Source: Brachionus rotundiformis (Eukaryota; Rotifera; Eurotatoria; Ploima; Brachionidae). Taken from it: 64,000 nucleotides of DNA. Shown piece by piece: positions 53,401 through 63,680 of this stretch; positions within the stretch are counted from its first letter, which is position 1; each line of letters starts with the position of its first letter. Below the pieces are notes generated by a model. The model had not been told where the DNA came from. It did not search any database and worked only from the letters and a program-made list of their open reading frames with translations. Made by a program: the position numbers and the translations under genes. The DNA lies in the NCBI GenBank assembly GCA_016802295.1, contig JAESIW010000107.1, positions 46,439-110,438 on the forward strand, written 5' to 3'.

Positions 53401-56400
53401 TGATTTTTGGTAAGGAAAAATTCCAAATTGTGAGCAAATTTTTATCCAAAGCAATAAAATTTAAATTTTGTCAAATAAAATAGAAAAAAAGCTATCATCA
53501 TATAATTTAACAAGTTATTTACCAAATTTTCCAAATTCCTTTTTTCTCCTAAAGCTACTTAATTTTGTTTATATCTATCATTTTAAATTCATTAATTTTG
53601 GGCTTTTTTTTCCATAAAAAAAGGATCAGTCGATTTAAATATCAGCTCAATCATCTTATGAATAGATTTTTTATTCAAAAGTTCAAAAAATAAAAATAAA
53701 TAATAATTATGTAACTTTATTGTAATTAATTGGGATAACAAATAAAAAGTCTTTTTATTCGGCTTCACTCAAATGAGCGCCCTAAAGTATCCCACAAAAA
53801 TATTTTCCAAAAATGATTATTACTTTGATAAGGATAAAAATTAACTAATTTTTTATCTATTTATTTATGCTTTGGGAAAAATTAGTCCATTTAGCAGCAG
53901 ATTTGTTGGTTTTTGGATTCGTTAATTCATTTTGACATTTTTAATTGATTTTTTTCCAATCTATTTTTAATTTTAGAAGAAATTGTACATAAATATTAAT
54001 AGATCTTATCTTAGCTTATATTCTAAAGTTAGTCTTGAAAATTTTCTCTTTTCATCATTTTAATAAAGACTAAAATTATTTTATTTTTTTGTTTCTAAAA
54101 TAAATATGCATAATTTTATTGAAAAAATTCAATTTGCATTTAAAACATTTTAAATTAGAAATCAAAGCGTTTTAGATTGTTTTTTGTTCACAGTAGTAGA
54201 TAAATATAATTTTTTTATCTAAATTTAAGTTTGATTATTTTTGTGCAATGAAAATTATTTCTAAAAAGGTAAAACAAATCATTTCAGGTGTTGATTTTTG
54301 GATTTGGAATTCAAATGAGTAATTACCATTTGTTCCAAAGGGACAAGTTTGCCAATAGTGCAAAAAGCTTTTTTTTTATTCTCTAGTTATTTATTAGCTG
54401 TTCTAAAATAGGAAAAAATAATCAATAAAATGTTCACTCAAGTCTAATTGTTAAGTCTGGTTCCGGATTAAAATGGGGATAATTATTTGGCGCTAAAGTT
54501 GTTTTTCTATTTGGAAAAAATTAATTATTTGTTTAGTTAAATTCAGATTTTGAATTTTGATATTTTTTACATATTTTATTCCAAAAGATAAGTTTTTAGT
54601 TAATTTGAGACCGATATAATCTATCATTGAAAACACTGTACGTAAATTTTATGCTAAGTAAATAGTTAAAAAGCTAAGAAAAATTAAAATAAAATCTATT
54701 TTAGAGTGGTCATGGTTTACAAAATTTAAATATAGATATTTTATTTTAATAATTTAAAAGTAATTCTGTTTTTATTGCTTTGTTTAGGGTTTTTATTTAA
54801 ATTTTTTTCTCTATTTAGGCTAGAAAATTAATTTCTGATATATTTGTCTGCAAATACTTTCAAATTAGTTCTTCTAGTACTCAAGAGTAATTAAGTATCA
54901 AAAAATGAAATCAACTCAGAGCCTAATGAGTTTTGTAAATGAACTTAAAAACTAGCCAAGTCGGTCAATGCAAAAAATAAGTTTATTATTCTAGGTCTAT
55001 TCAGTTTGTTTGATTCTAATTAATATTTTTTCTAAAAATGGTAGATAGACGTGTGCCAAAGAGCTCTTTTTTGCAAATATTCCATTTCTATTTGCCAATA
55101 ATTAGTCTAAATTGAATTATTCATGTTAAATGATATAAGTTGTTTTAAAATGTTTATTTGGCTAATGGACCGCGCTCTGACCACGACCAAAAGGCAAACA
55201 TTTGAGACAAAATCTAGTCTTTTAATTGATTCTTGTTATCTTTAGCAATTTAATTAAGATTTAAGTTAAATAAATGATCGAAGCCAAATGTTTTGCTCAG
55301 ATTAAAGAGTTTTAATTAATTTTTTTTTTATCTAATGGTTTACTCAATATTAAGCAATTAAAATAGCTTAGTTGGCGTATAAATACTTGGTACTAATGGA
55401 AAGTTATTTGGAAAATTTTAAATTTTATTTATTTTAAAAAAAGAGATATAATAAAATAGATAATGTGTGCGCGTGTATTAGATTGGTTCAGGCTACTACT
55501 GGTACGTGTAGAATAGGTAGCGCTAATTTAAATATCAAAGACTATTCAACTAGGTCAATTCAAAATTGAGTTTGCACGTAAAATCTAGCGGATACGTATG
55601 GACCAGATATTATTTTTATTTACTTTTACCACGACATAAACCTAGAAAAATTATTCTTTCTAAATAATAAAATTTGACTTGTTTATAGAAGCTAAAACAA
55701 TAATGGTAAGCTTTAGAAATGCCCAACAATCAATGCTAATTACTAGTGAAGATTTGACCCTGCTCTGTTAATAAAACTTATCTTACCAGGTCGGTCCTAA
55801 ATAGCTATTTATCTTTCTAAAATTAAAATTATTTTATATAAATTTATTTTTTTTTGTTTCAAGTTCTTGAACCGCATGGTTAGTGGAAAGTTTAATCCAA
55901 TCTTTGGACTAATCCTTAGAGCTTTAGACTAATCTCAATTCAAAAAACTATCATTTAAAATTAACTTAATCATTATAAAGCTGCAGATGCATTTTTATTT
56001 TAGTTTTTTTTTTTCTATTTTTGTTGTTAATAAATTTGCATTAAAATTTTAATTATTTTTCTAACTTAAGTAGCGAGAAGTTTCTGCGTAGGCTTGGAAA
56101 CAAATATATGAGATAAGCTAGAAGTTTTTTTTTTCATTTTTTTTTCTAATTAAATCAGTCCTTGGGGTTTTTCGGACAAGAACTGCACTCTTAATTAAAA
56201 TTTTCTAAAATTTGTGTCAAAGATACTCGAGAAAACCTTTTGATGCTTCTAAATTGAAATTTAATCTAGCATTTAATTTAAAATTTTTAATTCAGTTAAT
56301 TTTATTAGTAGATAGAGAAAACTAATTAATTTGTCCAAGACCGAAAGGTCAGTGCTTGGTAAACAAAGTAATTGTGCAAATATCTTATTGGCAAAAGGTC

Positions 56401-56796
56401 TGCTTAGTATTGAAAATTAATGATAGGTCCAGTGGCAACCCTGTGTCGCGTAGCATTTTTTTTTGTTGGAATTTAATATTATTTTAATTATTATTTAATT
56501 GTATACTAGTTGCATTGGGGCTTAAACACGCATATTGGAAAACAAAAAATTAATAGCATTATTTAAATTGAATTTACCTTTGTGCAAATTATTTCATATG
56601 TTGTTTCCAAATTATTTCGTAATATCTAGTGTATTTTTTTATAATTTAACCAAAAAAAAAAAAAATTTAATTTTTAAAATATAAAGTGACAATATTTTTC
56701 TTTCCAATAAAAGCTCCACAATTACCAATTTTGTTTTAATTCAATCTAAATTTTGGAATAATTTTTTTGCCAAAGATTATGATCTACTAGAATTTA
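50431..56796. other. 6.4-kb gene-poor AT-rich region
   Basis: No gene I can support. GC-richer islands: 51340-51420, 52560-52840, 52950-53050 (with a partial palindrome around TCGAGTC...GACTCGA), 53140-53240 and 55440-55620. The 64-codon frame at 52642-52836 (+) includes NLAISNQQTRIYRIESGQII, slightly reminiscent of a WD-repeat strand. A 26-codon minus-strand ATG frame lies across 52960-53030. These could be short exons, regulatory DNA or decayed inserts. The last kilobase should contain the promoter of the gene at 56815. Confidence 0.3.
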
Positions 56797-56814
56797 TTGT
56801 TTATTTTTTTTACC

Positions 56815-58766
56815 ATGGGTTCGTGTCATTCCAGCAATTCAAAAGTCAAGTCGCGCAAAAAACTTGACCAAAAGTTTGGATCAAATTTTTCGCTGAGTGA
56901 GTCAATAGTGGTCGATGATCAGTTGGATAGTTTGACATTGAAAAATAATGATCTCTCAGCCTACATTGATCTAAATTCTTCTCTTTTTCATAAAAACAGT
57001 GCCAGCATGTCCTCTTTTAGCTCGAACAAGTCCTCGGACCCGGGCAAGCAAGCGCGGGCGATTCCCGTCCTCAATAAACTAGTGTATAAGTCACGTGACC
57101 CGCATCTGGCCACATCGACCAGCTCTGTGATCACCTCTGAGTCAAAACAGTCCATTGTGGCCAAGAGCGCCACTGGTTCGCCGATTTCCAACCTCGAATA
57201 CAAAACACAGATCAAAATTGAGCAGGCTCAGGATACCAAGAGTCTGAGACGGGCCACTAATATTACCAGACGTGAGTTTTCGCCCTTCAGAAGCTTCCTA
57301 AAGCCGCCTAGTGCCATTGTAAATAAATGTAGTGACAAAAACTCTAGTTCAAATTCAAGTCTGACCCAGCATAATCAGTCGTCGTCGCTGTCCTCGCTGT
57401 CCAGCACTTCTTCATCAATTTCCAACAATAAGACAATCGAGTGCAAGCCCAAATCGAGCCTAGAGCCAGCCAAAAAAGTGCCCAAAAGTCCCATTAAAAC
57501 CAGTCAGCTTCCTTCAACCAGCAAGCTCAGAAATTCTAATACCAGCATAACTGGCTTGGCAAAATCGGAGAATGTTGAAAAAAATGACAAACAGAGTACA
57601 CAAAACAGACGCTTGTTTTCGCCTTACAAATTTTCTTCCTCGCTTACCAAGCCAGCAGTACTCACCGAGAACATAAATAGGGACAACTCGGTCAATATCG
57701 ATGCCAAAAAGCCCGAATCGAGCTCCACAAACGCCTCCAAAGAGAATACCAACAATCAAACTGGTCTGTCCAAGCTTAAATTTTCGTACAACAAAATACC
57801 ATCAGCTACCAAGAATAATACAAAAACACTCAATCAAAGTAAACTGAATAAATTGACTGATAAATCTGGAGAGGGGCCTGGTATGTTAAAACGAGACGAC
57901 TCGGCGTACAATTCGTCAACTAGCTCTACAGTGAGCTCGTCAAATGACGCCGAAGATGGATCAAAAGAGATTGACCAGAATGAAAAGCAAACAGCTCAGT
58001 CGAACATTGAAGAAAGTGCTGGCCAACTGAACCAGCTAATTGTTTCTTCCTCTACCATAAACTCGTCCACAGGCCAACAACAAGACGAAGGACAAACCAC
58101 CTGCTCTAGTTCTACGCCTAAGGCCTCGACCAATCTGCCTTCAGAGGAGAATGCCGAGACGGTAATTCTTGATATCGACACTTACCAGCAGCTGATGCAC
58201 GATCTGCAAAATTGTAAGATAATCATGCACAAACTTGGCGCCATTCTCAAGGAACCAGGTTTTCTCGGCCAAAATGGTGACCAAAATCAGGCCAATGATG
58301 TTGATCCTGTACTGAGCACTTTTTACCAAGTAAGCCAAGTTTTATGCTCAAATAATTAAATATCGTACTTTTAAAATTAGATAGAAGTTTAGTTGACCAA
58401 TTCTGCCAAACCAATTTAATTGTTTAAGGCAAAAAAAATATGAATAAAAATTAATATTTAATTAATAAAATTTAAAAAGTTTTTTTTCCAAGTCAATTGT
58501 TTATTATAAAATTTTATTTTATTTAAATCAAAATAATAAAATTATGGGCCATAAATTTGGCCTAAATCTATTTAGAAAAATACTTCTTTGCTAACCTTTT
58601 AAAATAATAAATAAACTAGCTCGATATAAATGATAATTTGCATTAGAATGAATTGAATTTTACTTTCTTTATAAACTTTTAGGAATTAATTTTTTTTTTC
58701 AAGCATCAAAATTGGTTGGAATTAGCAGAAAAAATGGATCAATCGACTCAAACAGATTTAGTGTAA
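56815..58766 (+). CDS. Ser-rich protein with N-myristoylation motif
   Basis: Two exons: 56815-58329 and 58683-58766, joined in phase 0 through a GTAAGC donor and TTTTAG acceptor, giving 532 residues. ATG 56815 has a strong context (ACCATGG) and starts MGSCHSSNSK: Gly2 with Ser6 fits N-myristoylation and Cys4 palmitoylation, so membrane attachment is likely. The long middle is disordered, rich in Ser, Asn, Lys, Thr and Gln, with phosphorylation-type SP/RR sites (REFSPFRSFLKPP, RRLFSPYKF). The C-terminal part, ETVILDIDTYQQLMHDLQNC followed by KIIMHKLGAILKE, is a short coiled coil; exon 2 adds KHQNWLELAEKMDQSTQTDL. The ensemble is reminiscent of scaffold proteins such as CCSER/NAV-type Ser-rich coiled-coil proteins, but I cannot place it. 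Without splicing the frame would end at 58359. Confidence 0.75.
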
Positions 58767-59113
58767 ATAGATAAATTTAAAATAAAGAGTTTTATTCAAG
58801 TTAAAAATCATCAGACCTCAACTGAGCGCAACATGGTTTTTAAGCTAAAAATACCGGTCTGCTTATGTTATGTGAAAATATTAGCTCTTAACAAAAATTT
58901 ATATTTTTTCTCATTAACTTGTTTTTTTTTTTTTTTAGTTTGTTTAATCAAAGTTTAAGTTGTTTATTAAAATTTTTTGTTTCAAAACCGATCTTTAATT
59001 ACTTTATACAAAAAAAAAAATTATAAATTGCTTTTAAATTGGTTGTTTCTTGGGAATAAACATATTTACATATTTAGTTAATAAATATTTTTTCTAAAAG
59101 TTATTTTTAATTA
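58767..59113. other. Spacer between convergent genes
   Basis: AT-rich 3' flanks of the Ser-rich gene and STN1, with AATAAA-type signals (for example 58780s and 59055). Nothing else seen. Confidence 0.5.
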
Positions 59114-60146
59114 TTATTTTAGTGGTAAATAGTGGTATTCATCTTCACAACTATACACTAAACCCCTTGACTCAAGCTCCTTAAGTGCGTCCAGAACCTG
59201 TTTATGGTCCGAGCACTTGAATTCATTCGGACAATTGCTCCTCAAAAATCTATAAAGCTTGAAAGACTCGCATGAACCAGCGCTAGAGTTTTCGTTTCTA
59301 CGACTTTGGTCCAGTATACTTGAGTCGGTCATTTCAATCAGCTTTTTGAAAACATAATTTAAAAATTTTTCATTAGTAAAAATATTCTCTTTGTCCGACT
59401 TGGGCTCATTAGTGTCAACAGTTTGAATTTTTTTGTTTACTTTAACATATTGGTCAAAACTCAAAGACTTTTTGGAGTAAATTTTGTCAAATAAGTGTGT
59501 TGGTAGGACCATTTGAACAAGCTCTTCAGATGAATTCTTTACTCTTATACAAGAAATGGCGTTCAGCTCTATTCTTTGTTTATATGGCCGAGCGTGGGCT
59601 CGTATTAGCACAAGATCGCCTTTAAAAATGACAAAAAAAGATGGTTGGAATTATTTGATTGCCAAATGTACCTTGTTTTGGCTCATATTGAATATAATTG
59701 TTAACTGAAGATTCCTTGATGCGCGCCTGGATTGAGTTAATTTGGGAATAAAGATGGCTAAACTGGTTCTGGACATTTGTAGAGTAAGAAGAGCTGGTCA
59801 GGGAAAGTGAGTCCTCGGTAAAAATAGAATCTTTCCACAAGGTGACATTAATGCATCCGGTAGAGTCGTCTATTTTGAGCCTGTAGTATTTGGCACTTTC
59901 GAATATATTGACAATATTGCCACATACACAAACCTTGGACACATAAAGATCATTAATTCGAATCAAGGGCTTTTTAGATGAGTTATGATTTAATTGCTCG
60001 CAAGGATCAGCATTGTTCAAATCGAAAATGTACAGGCGAAGATATGATTGGAAACGGGTGTCTAAAATGGGGACAGAGTCTTGTTCATCTAATTCGGAAG
60101 GATTAAATGAACTAAGTTTTGGATATTTGGCAACTGGTTCTTCCAT
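59114..60146 (-). CDS. STN1: STN1 (OBFC1), CST telomere-replication complex subunit
   Basis: Two exons: 60146-59672 and 59619-59114, joined in phase 1 across a 52-bp intron, giving 326 residues (human 368). The N-terminus has RFQSYLRLYIFDL, like FLAFAKLYIRDI of STN1. The OB fold has INDLYVSKVCVCGNIVNIFE and YYRLKIDDSTGCINVTLWK (DDSTG at 93-97), a hallmark of STN1. After the intron GDLVLIRAHARPYKQRIEL continues the OB fold. The C-terminal part has winged-helix character (LKELESRGLVYSCEDEYHYL). STN1 with CTC1 and TEN1 binds single-stranded DNA and recruits DNA polymerase alpha-primase for C-strand fill-in. ATG 60146 was chosen (MEEPVAK); a longer frame upstream is hydrophobic leader noise. Confidence 0.88.
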
Positions 60147-60716
60147 TAAATAAAGCAAAATTAAAATTAAAATTTCTATGTTATAAAGTGTATATGTATT
60201 TGAGATCAAGATTAATTTTATAATAATTTTTAAAATAAAAAAATTTTAAAGAAATAAAATATTTTGATTTATTGACCAAAGCAAGTTAAAATGACCACTA
60301 AATGTTTTAGCTAATAAGAATAATGATTTAAGATATTGATTTTCAAATTAAAATTAAAAAAAAAGAAAATTTCCAATTATCATTGTTTGAATAGAATTAA
60401 TTTATTTTGATAACAAAGTAGAAATTAATTGTTTGAATTTTTGTTTTTTTGTTGATAGTAAAATTCAATTATTAGATAGAAATTATTTTAGCAAAAAAAT
60501 GTGTGCAGTCCAAGCTTGGAAAGCATGCTTCTTAGAACGAAAAAGAATGTGAATGGTATGTGAAAATAATGCAAACACTCAGGTAAGAGAAAAAACTAGA
60601 ATCGATTTACCATCATCTATTGATCTATTGAATTGTTTGGCAAAAAATAAAGCGAACAAAAGAAAAAAATAAAACAAAACAATCTAGGTGAAGCAAAGCA
60701 TGGGCGATGAAATGGA
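60147..60716. other. Divergent promoter region, STN1 and Pro-Leu protein
   Basis: AT-rich DNA between STN1 (-) and the Pro-Leu repeat gene (+). The last 200 bp are GC-richer and hold the promoter described in the next entry. Confidence 0.5.
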
Positions 60717-60724
60717 TATAAAAG
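60717..60724 (+). promoter_or_regulatory. TATA box of the Pro-Leu repeat gene
   Basis: TATAAAAG is a consensus TATA box in a GC-richer setting, 74 bp before the A of ATG 60798. Transcription would start near 60745-60750 and give a leader of about 50 nt. Few other genes here show such a clear core promoter. Confidence 0.75.
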
Positions 60725-60797
60725 ACAGCTTGGAAGTGTAGAGAAATCACTTCGAAATAAATAAACATTTTATTTATATAAACAAAATTTAGAAAAA

Positions 60798-61106
60798 ATG
60801 ACTTGCGGATTAAACTTGGCTACTCCATTGGAATTCTCAGCTCCATTGGCTGCTCCACAATTGCCATTGACCACTGGTTTGGAATTCTCCGCTCCATTGT
60901 CTTTGCCAGCCCCACAATTGCCATTGTCTTTGCCAACTCCACAATTGCCATTGCCATTGCCAGAACTCCCAGCTACTCCATTGCCATTGCCAACCCCACA
61001 ATTGCCATTGACCTCTGGATGGGAATTCTCCGCTCCATTGTCATTGCCAACTCCAGCTTTGCCAGCTTCAAGCTGCGGATCATCATCATTCGCTGGATTT
61101 TTCTAA
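60798..61106 (+). CDS. Pro-Leu-rich low-complexity repeat protein
   Basis: 102 residues, one exon, ATG 60798. The sequence is built from repeats of L(E/W)FSAPL..., APQLPL and PLPLPTPQLPL; residues 30-85 are almost entirely Pro, Leu, Ser, Thr, Ala and Gln. Three copies of EFSAPL are interspersed (near residues 12, 29 and 75). It begins MTCGLNLATPLE and ends in a Cys-Gly-Ser-Ser tail SSCGSSSFAGFF. No signal peptide or membrane segment. The underlying DNA is a degenerate tandem of CCATTGCCATTGCCA, which also opens overlapping frames. A TATA box lies 74 bp upstream and polyadenylation-type AATAAA follows the stop, so it is probably a strongly expressed short gene. Structural or phase-forming roles are possible; no family known to me. 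Confidence 0.7.
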   Translation: MTCGLNLATPLEFSAPLAAPQLPLTTGLEFSAPLSLPAPQLPLSLPTPQLPLPLPELPATPLPLPTPQLPLTSGWEFSAPLSLPTPALPASSCGSSSFAGFF

Positions 61107-61315
61107 ATTATTTTAAATTATTTTATTTATTTAAATAAAATAAATATCTTTCATTGAAGCAAATTAGATTTTTCTTTTATTTATTCTCAATCACTTGCAT
61201 CAATCATTTCATATATTCTTTAAACAATTTACCTTAGTTTATCACAATTTAACTAAGCATTTATCAAGTTTTTCACAGCAATACTTTTTTTACCAAAATA
61301 TTTTTGTACTTTTTT
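61107..61315. other. 3' flank of the Pro-Leu gene
   Basis: AATAAAATAAATA at 61132-61145 would serve as polyadenylation signal. The LINE fragment begins at about 61316. Confidence 0.5.
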
Positions 61316-62395
61316 GTAGGCCAAATTCAGTTATTTCCAAAAGTGATTATGGGTAAAACAGTGTCTGAATGGGTTAGTGTCGAGAGTGGAGTCCCACAGG
61401 GTTCAGTTCTGGGTCCGATTCTGTTCATGGTTTACATTAATGACTTACCAGATATTTTAGAAAATCAATGTCAGATATTCGCTGATGACACAAAGTTGAT
61501 GTCAAATGCTAACAGAGTGGAATCATGTTTAGCTTTAGAGAATGATCTTGATAAAGTATCAAGATGGACGAACTACTGGTTAATCAAGCTAAACGAAGAT
61601 AAATGTAAAGTAATGCACTGTGGTAAAAATAACCCGAATTTCAACTACACAATTAATCAAACGAGTATTTCGAAAACAGAGGTGGAACGAGATCTAGGGA
61701 TAATAATTACGAACAATTTGAAGTGGTCAAAACAAGTCAACACCGCTGCAAATAAAGCTAATTCAATTTTTGGTTTAATAAGACGAACTATTAAATTCTA
61801 GAACGAAGAAACAGTAATAAGGTTATATAAAGCTTTTGTTAGACCTTGTCTAGAACATGGAGTACAAGTTTGGAACCCGTGCTTAAAAAAAAGACATCAA
61901 GGTGTTATTATCAGTCAAGAGAAGAGCTACTAAATTGGTTCCAGATCTAAAAATGCTAAGCTATTCAGAAATATTAGTTGCATTGAATTTAACCAGTCTA
62001 GAGACAAGAAGATTAAGAGGGGATCTAATCTAGATGTTTAAAATTATAAAAGGGCACGACAAGATTAACTGGCATGTACCCCTAGTCTTCAAGAATAATC
62101 CAGAAAATACGTTTCGTCCAACCCCTAGACGTCATGGTTTTACGTTAGAAAGACAATTAGTAAAGAACTGTGAGCAAAGATTTAATTTTTTCAGCAACAG
62201 AGTGGTCAATGTTTGGAATCGACTTGATAGAGTTGCTATTAACTCAGGCACAGTTAATGTTTTTAAAAACAAAATTGTCAAACTTGATTTAAACAAGCTA
62301 TTATGATGAGGCTTAACCCTCGTTCCATGTGCTTGCACATTATAGCTTTCATTTTATTATTATACTATTATTATATTATTAAATGATTATTTGAA
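61316..62395 (+). mobile_element. LINE with most of the reverse-transcriptase C-terminal half and 3' tail
   Basis: 5'-truncated near 61316. The frame reads MGKTVSEWVSVESGVPQGSV, LGPILFMVYINDLPDILENQ and the intact catalytic box IFADDTKLMS (about 61475-61505), then DKVSRWTNYWLIKLNEDKCK and ERDLGIIITNNLKWSKQVNT, GLIRRTIKF. A TAG (61799) interrupts before NEETVIRLYKAFVRPCLEHG; a frameshift lies near 61895; a second TAG comes before MFKIIKGHDKIN (62034). It ends RFNFFSNRVVNVWNRL... at 62306, followed by a stem-like 3' end (ATGTGCTTGCACAT) and (TTA)n-like tail 62352-62395. Compared with the other copies it is the least damaged; CR1/L2/Jockey group by the order of motifs. Confidence 0.88.
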
Positions 62396-62529
62396 AGTTT
62401 TTATTTACCAGTTTGTTTGATATTGTTTTGTATACATAAATTACAAAAAATCATTAATTTAATATCTATCAATCTTTATTATTTTAAATTTTAATTTTAA
62501 AAAATTTTTTGAATCGGAAAAAAATACAT

Positions 62530-62934
62530 TTACTCATTTATTAAGTCAATTTTCCTTAACTTTTTTTTTTCAGAAAATTCTATAATTGCATCTTCGATTG
62601 AACCATTGATTTGATCTAAATTTTCAATGATTTGTAGTTTTTTTTATCGATTTCCTCAATTTCATTCAAGAGATCATTAACTTGTTTAGAATATCTAGTG
62701 TTTGATTTTGTTTCCATCCAACCAATTAAGCTAACTTGTCTTGTTTCATTTACTCTCCTTGTAATGGCTTCAACTTTTAAATTAATTTTTATCTGTTCGA
62801 GGGAATACTTTATCAATAAAAATTTAATAAATTTTAATAATTATCAATTTAAAAAAATCAACAAACCTTTTGAAAGTCAGAAATTAGATTTTTGAAATCA
62901 TTAATTTTAACAGTTGAATTTTCAACACAAAGAT
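62530..62934 (-). CDS. Coiled-coil protein exons (one apparent frameshift)
   Basis: Two exons with good splice signals: 62934-62867 (AATAG acceptor, AAAG/GTTTGT donor; VENSTVKINDFKNLISDFQK) and 62807-62530 (GATAAAG acceptor; YSLEQIKINLKVEAITRRVN, then QVSLIGWMETKSNTRYSKQV and NDLLNEIEEIDKK). After an eight-base A run (minus strand, 62645-62638) the frame changes by one; the shifted frame goes on as LQIIENLDQINGSIEDAIIE and FSEKKKLRKIDLINE to a stop at 62530. It is Lys/Glu/Ile-rich and helical, so a coiled-coil rod. A sequencing or real indel in the A run would explain the break. No family is identified; the Ig exon at 63453 on the same strand could belong to the same gene. Confidence 0.45.
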
Positions 62935-63289
62935 CTATTTATTGGATTAACTAAAAAATTAAAAATAAAAATTAATTGCGTATATAAGTTTCCAAAAAAC
63001 TATATTTTGTATGAAAACAGATAATTTTACAATTTACTTTATAAAAATTCTTAATTTTTAGACACCTTTACTTTTATTCTTAGATCACAAGAACAATACG
63101 TTTTTATTAATTTTGCTTTTTTTAAACATTACCATCTACAATTTATGACTCTATTTTAAATTTCTTGACCATTTCTTGACCAGTTTTATTTCTGCTTTTG
63201 AAAAACAAGTTTTTTGGTCTTTTCATGCTATTTGGAAAAAAGTCATCGACAAATTAAAATTGATTTTGATTAGCAAAAGCTAATTTTAA

Positions 63290-63362
63290 TCAATTATTCT
63301 GCTTGGTCAATTGATTCACTTTTTCTTCAAGATCAGTCAGAATTTTTTTGTGACTTATCTGA
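63290..63362 (-). pseudogene. Short coiled-coil terminal exon
   Basis: After a CTTTCAG acceptor (before 63360) the minus strand reads ISHKKILTDLEEKVNQLTKQ, then NN and TGA. The 3' flank GATTAAAATTAGCT and following about 40 bp is also found after the stop codon of the Ig exon (63453). This shared tail suggests duplication of a terminal exon. Confidence 0.4.
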
Positions 63363-63452
63363 AAGATGATGACTTAATATTTTTAAATTTCAACAAATTT
63401 GGAAAGTAGTTAACAACATAATAAAATTGATTTAGATTAGCAATAGCTAATT

Positions 63453-63680
63453 TTAATCCAGTTCTTTATCGACCAATTTCAGATCGACAGTTAAGGATGC
63501 TTCGCCCACTTTGTTTTTTGCCACACATTTGAATGCTTTTGTTTCCGGAAAGCTGGCCAGTGAAATTAACAGTGAATTGTTGCCTTCCTCGTTCACCAGA
63601 CATTTGTGAGTGCAGTCTTCTGATTGCTGTTGGTCGTTTAAGTGCCAAGTAAGAGTTGGAGTCGGTTGACCAAATGCCAT
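63453..63680 (-). CDS. Partial gene with I-set immunoglobulin domain
   Basis: 76 codons ending in a TAA at 63453. GQPTPTLTWHLNDQQ (strands B-C with the core Trp), SLLISLASFP and AFKCVAKNKVGEASLTVDL (strand F with the core Cys and the NxxGEA motif) define an I-set Ig domain, as in titin/twitchin/kettin-type muscle proteins and cell-adhesion molecules. The Cys of strand B would lie upstream of 63680, where the frame is closed by a stop; so the exon start or a splice site lies there, or the domain is truncated. It could be the last exon of a larger gene extending beyond the window, or a fragment. Confidence 0.55.
   Translation of the reverse strand: MAFGQPTPTLTWHLNDQQQSEDCTHKCLVNEEGNNSLLISLASFPETKAFKCVAKNKVGEASLTVDLKLVDKELD

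Noticed and set aside
60803..61138. 111-codon frame overlapping the Pro-Leu protein in another phase
   Set aside because: Result of the CCATTG tandem being open in more than one frame; the ATG 60798 frame has the better start, composition and position relative to the TATA box.
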